DNA from: Thioalkalivibrio nitratireducens
GTDB taxonomy: Bacteria > Pseudomonadota > Gammaproteobacteria > Ectothiorhodospirales > Ectothiorhodospiraceae
Reading direction: 5' to 3'
DNA: 9,694 nucleotides
NCBI GenBank assembly: GCA_011390385.1
Contig: JAABSN010000122.1
Location: 1 to 9,694 of the forward strand
A program made the translations under genes and the position numbers. The notes under the pieces were generated by a model that was not told the origin of the DNA, ran no database searches, and saw only the letters and a list, made by a program, of their open reading frames with translations. Positions 7,864-9,694 of this stretch are shown here, piece after piece (the first letter of the stretch is position 1; every line of letters begins with the position of its first letter).

Positions 7864-8886
7864 TCATGGTCTAACAGCCGCGCGGATACGACGCGAGAAA
7901 TCGGTAGCCGTGTCCGCGGCATGCGCACGGGGATTGACGTAGGCATCTTGCTGAATTTCAGCGAAGGGCTTGTCGCCATTGGCCAAGCGCCCATGTTCAT
8001 ACAGGTATTCAGGCACATAGCCGCTTGCAAGAATCTTCCAACTGAATGGCACATGATCCGCATTGACACGAGCATTCAGCCAGATGTTGGTTGTGCAGTT
8101 GGTTGTCAGGGTGTTGTAGAACTCGGGGGTGGTGTTCAAGCCGTTGATCCGGTGCATGTACTCACGGAATAATCGCCTGCCGTCTTCGAGCGCGCCCTGC
8201 ATTCGGTAAACGTAAACGTCTTCCGGTGGATCCTGCCGATAGTTGGTACGCAGTCGGATGAGGTCACGCTCGTCGCCTACCACGTAGTACAACTCGTATT
8301 GGCGAAAGAAGCCTTTGAGGGTCGAATAGGCCTCTCCCTTTTCCTTGCGCGTCTCGATGGAAATTGCAAGATGCTCGTCGCCCTCGAAAGCGAAGCTCAG
8401 GAATACATGCGCAATGGCGGGACCCATCCAGTACACCGCCACCACATCGACGCCTTCCAGTTTGGACAGATCGAAGCGTCTGTCGTAATAGGCCGGTGTG
8501 TAGTCTGTCTCGCTGCGGTAGTCGAAATTGCGAATGTTATGGATGGTGATGAGGTCGCCCTCGATCGTCGCCTTGGGCAACACCGCCACATCGGTTTGCC
8601 ATTCGCGCTCATTGGAGGGTTCGAGCCCGCTCCACCAGACCAATAGCATTGCAAACATCAGCACATAGGCGACGAGGGCGCGACCACGCCATCGCCGAAA
8701 AAACTGCCCTAGCACGGCTAGCAGTGTTGCGACGGCAAATGCCGCGGCAAGGCCGGTGCGCACGGTCTCGGTGAACGGACCGGAGTTCGCAAGGGCAAGC
8801 GCTCCCCAACCGCCCGCCACCGCCATCAGAAAGCCCAGCACTATCAGGCCACCAGCCCAAGCCACTCGAGTCACGATACCCTTCAT
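7864..8886 (-). CDS. DUF4105 (Lnb N-terminal periplasmic domain) membrane protein
   Basis: A 340-residue protein with three N-terminal hydrophobic helices (about 11-34, 44-62 and 70-87), which anchor it in the inner membrane. The rest should face the periplasm. The soluble part matches DUF4105, a family noted for one conserved histidine and an NCT motif: here His160 in AIAHVFLSF, and NCT at 263-265 in TTNCTTNIW. The stretch HNIRNFDYRSETDYTPAYYDRRFDL (the family's opening block, about 116-139) and KEKGEAYS (about 181-188) are also characteristic. The His/Cys pair resembles a papain-like or NlpC-like active site, but no activity is known to me. The start has AAGGGGG ending 4 bases upstream (AAGG at 7). 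Its ATG overlaps the TGA of a 27-codon frame (ATGA), and its stop is 51 bases before the patatin start, so these are probably one transcript. Confidence 0.88.
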   Translation of the reverse strand: MKGIVTRVAWAGGLIVLGFLMAVAGGWGALALANSGPFTETVRTGLAAAFAVATLLAVLGQFFRRWRGRALVAYVLMFAMLLVWWSGLEPSNEREWQTDVAVLPKATIEGDLITIHNIRNFDYRSETDYTPAYYDRRFDLSKLEGVDVVAVYWMGPAIAHVFLSFAFEGDEHLAISIETRKEKGEAYSTLKGFFRQYELYYVVGDERDLIRLRTNYRQDPPEDVYVYRMQGALEDGRRLFREYMHRINGLNTTPEFYNTLTTNCTTNIWLNARVNADHVPFSWKILASGYVPEYLYEHGRLANGDKPFAEIQQDAYVNPRAHAADTATDFSRRIRAAVRP

Positions 8887-8966
8887 GCAGCCCCCTTGCT
8901 GCTGCAGCTGTACTTCATCCGCATAATTGGTGTCTGATAGACGTCTTTGAGTGCTCGGCTGTCCAT
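8883..8966 (-). CDS. Candidate 27-residue upstream frame overlapping the DUF4105 start
   Basis: The frame begins ATG GAC AGC at 8966 and ends in TGA at 8883-8885, sharing ATGA with the DUF4105 start codon. GAGG lies 9 bases before its ATG. The predicted peptide (MDSRALKDVYQTP, then a short basic Met/Cys/Ser-rich tail) has no recognised domain, signal peptide or membrane helix. If translated it would couple ribosomes into DUF4105, as a leader peptide does. Its shortness means it may be chance, and the DUF4105 ribosome site lies inside it. Confidence 0.3.
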   Translation of the reverse strand: MDSRALKDVYQTPIMRMKYSCSSKGAA

Positions 8967-9117
8967 CGGTCTCTGCCTCAATTCCGAGCGTGGATAGTCG
9001 TGCGGCGACTAAGGCGCTCTTCCCCGCCCAGGGTCACAAAACGCTCGACCTTAGGCGCGTCCGGATTCACGGCCATCAGAGTTCCGGCCTGAGGCCCGAG
9101 TTTGTGCAGGAATAAAC
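8967..9117. other. Remaining gap between SYLF and DUF4105 genes
   Basis: No established gene is visible. On the minus strand a frame runs from an ATG at 9076 to a TGA at 8978-8980 (32 residues, MAVNPDAPKVERFVTLGGEE and on) and stays open upstream of that ATG past the SYLF stop. It looks protein-like but has only a poor ribosome site and no recognised homologue. No convincing intrinsic terminator follows the SYLF stop, and no sigma70 promoter can be assigned with confidence. Confidence 0.4.
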
Positions 9118-9678
9118 TTACTGGTCGAGCTTGGTGATCTTCGAGCCCTGCAAACTGGCGCCTGCCATCAGTCCGGACTGATCGAATATCGTTGCATAGA
9201 TGTCCGATTTGGCGGTCAGGGTGGTGATATCCTTCGCCGCGCCTGTATCGAGGACGACGACGCTCGGTCCGACACCAACCTGGAAATTCTTGCTGTTGCG
9301 GAACTCGGACAGAACCTTGTCACTCATGAAAAACATGGCGTAGCCGAAGGTTTGCATTCCTGCCTGCATCCCTATCGAAACCGCCCTCGTATTGTAGTGA
9401 CCGACGACCTTATCCTTCACCAGCAGTACACCCTCCCCGCCCTGCCCACCGACAATGAACCCGGCCTTGGTGATGTTCGGAAAGATCAGGATTGCATTGG
9501 CGCGCTCCCCCAGCGCCCGCGCACCCGGCGAACCGCTGTACAGTGAACTCAACGCCGCCCGTGAATCCTGTTCGAGCAGTGTTCCATCGCTGGCAAGGGC
9601 CTGACTCGGATCGACAATGCCGAACAGCGAAATCAGCAGAGTGAAAAAAACGGTTTTCATCGCAAACAATCTTGTCAT
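9118..9678 (-). CDS. SYLF (Ysc84-like) lipid-binding domain protein, secreted
   Basis: A 186-residue protein with a signal peptide of about 29 residues (hydrophobic core FFTLLISLFGIV, likely cut after ALA), so it is periplasmic or attached to the outer membrane. The mature part is the SYLF/Ysc84 domain: ILIFPNITKAGFIVGGQGGEG (about 63-83), QAGMQTFGYAMFFMS (105-119), and a closing block SDIYATIFDQSGLMAGASLQ (158-177) followed by GSKITKL. Length fits a single-domain bacterial member. The eukaryotic SYLF domain binds phosphoinositides; bacterial members are annotated as lipid-binding, with roles mostly unproved. The start at 9678 is chosen because AGAGGA lies 4 bases upstream; the second ATG (9660) has no such site. 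It is first in the visible minus-strand series, 231 bases before DUF4105, so cotranscription is possible but not certain. Confidence 0.9.
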   Translation of the reverse strand: MTRLFAMKTVFFTLLISLFGIVDPSQALASDGTLLEQDSRAALSSLYSGSPGARALGERANAILIFPNITKAGFIVGGQGGEGVLLVKDKVVGHYNTRAVSIGMQAGMQTFGYAMFFMSDKVLSEFRNSKNFQVGVGPSVVVLDTGAAKDITTLTAKSDIYATIFDQSGLMAGASLQGSKITKLDQ

Positions 9679-9682
9679 GGCG

Positions 9683-9688
9683 TCCTCT
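9683..9688 (-). promoter_or_regulatory. Shine-Dalgarno site for the SYLF gene
   Basis: AGAGGA on the minus strand ends 4 bases before the ATG at 9678, favouring that start over the internal ATG at 9660. The promoter, if any, lies beyond the window edge. Confidence 0.6.
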
Positions 9689-9694
9689 GGATCG

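Noticed and set aside
8932..8946. GTCT-GAT-AGAC and AGACGTCT small palindromes as an operator
   Set aside because: They are short, overlap each other within the 27-codon frame, and no promoter elements can be placed around them with confidence.

Overview
The window looks like a piece of a Pseudomonadota chromosome, probably a beta- or gammaproteobacterium. It is fairly GC-rich (about 60% by eye), has classical Shine-Dalgarno sites, and encodes Gram-negative envelope proteins: cleavable signal peptides and a patatin fused to an outer-membrane barrel. The genus cannot be fixed from what is visible. I see no tRNA, rRNA, CRISPR array, transposase or integrase. This is chromosomal-type sequence made almost entirely of envelope and secreted-protein genes.

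Plus strand, 1-5509. The window opens inside the 3' end of a HupE/UreJ-type membrane protein. It is followed after 35 bases by a full-length secreted DUF3604 protein (PHP-like, probably a metal-dependent hydrolase of unknown substrate). A long hairpin without a T-tract lies at 2169-2208. After it come a small unrecognised membrane protein with four predicted helices and a large MscS-type mechanosensitive channel. The channel has a signal peptide, about 540 residues of charged, coiled-coil-like periplasmic region, three transmembrane helices and the MscS beta domain.

Minus strand, 9678-5554, read right to left. A secreted SYLF (Ysc84-like) lipid-binding protein is followed by a 231-base gap that holds two short candidate reading frames. 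Next is a DUF4105 inner-membrane/periplasmic protein, and 51 bases further on a type Vd patatin phospholipase (signal peptide, patatin, POTRA, 16-strand-type barrel; PlpD-like). The channel gene and the patatin gene converge, with only 44 bases between their stop codons.

The genes together suggest envelope maintenance: membrane-tension sensing on one side, and lipid binding or lipid hydrolysis at the outer membrane on the other. Nothing here proves a single pathway. The least described items are the DUF3604 enzyme with its HupE/UreJ neighbour, the 171-residue membrane protein paired with the channel, the SYLF-DUF4105-patatin series, the 2169-2208 hairpin, and a 27-codon frame that overlaps the DUF4105 start as ATGA.
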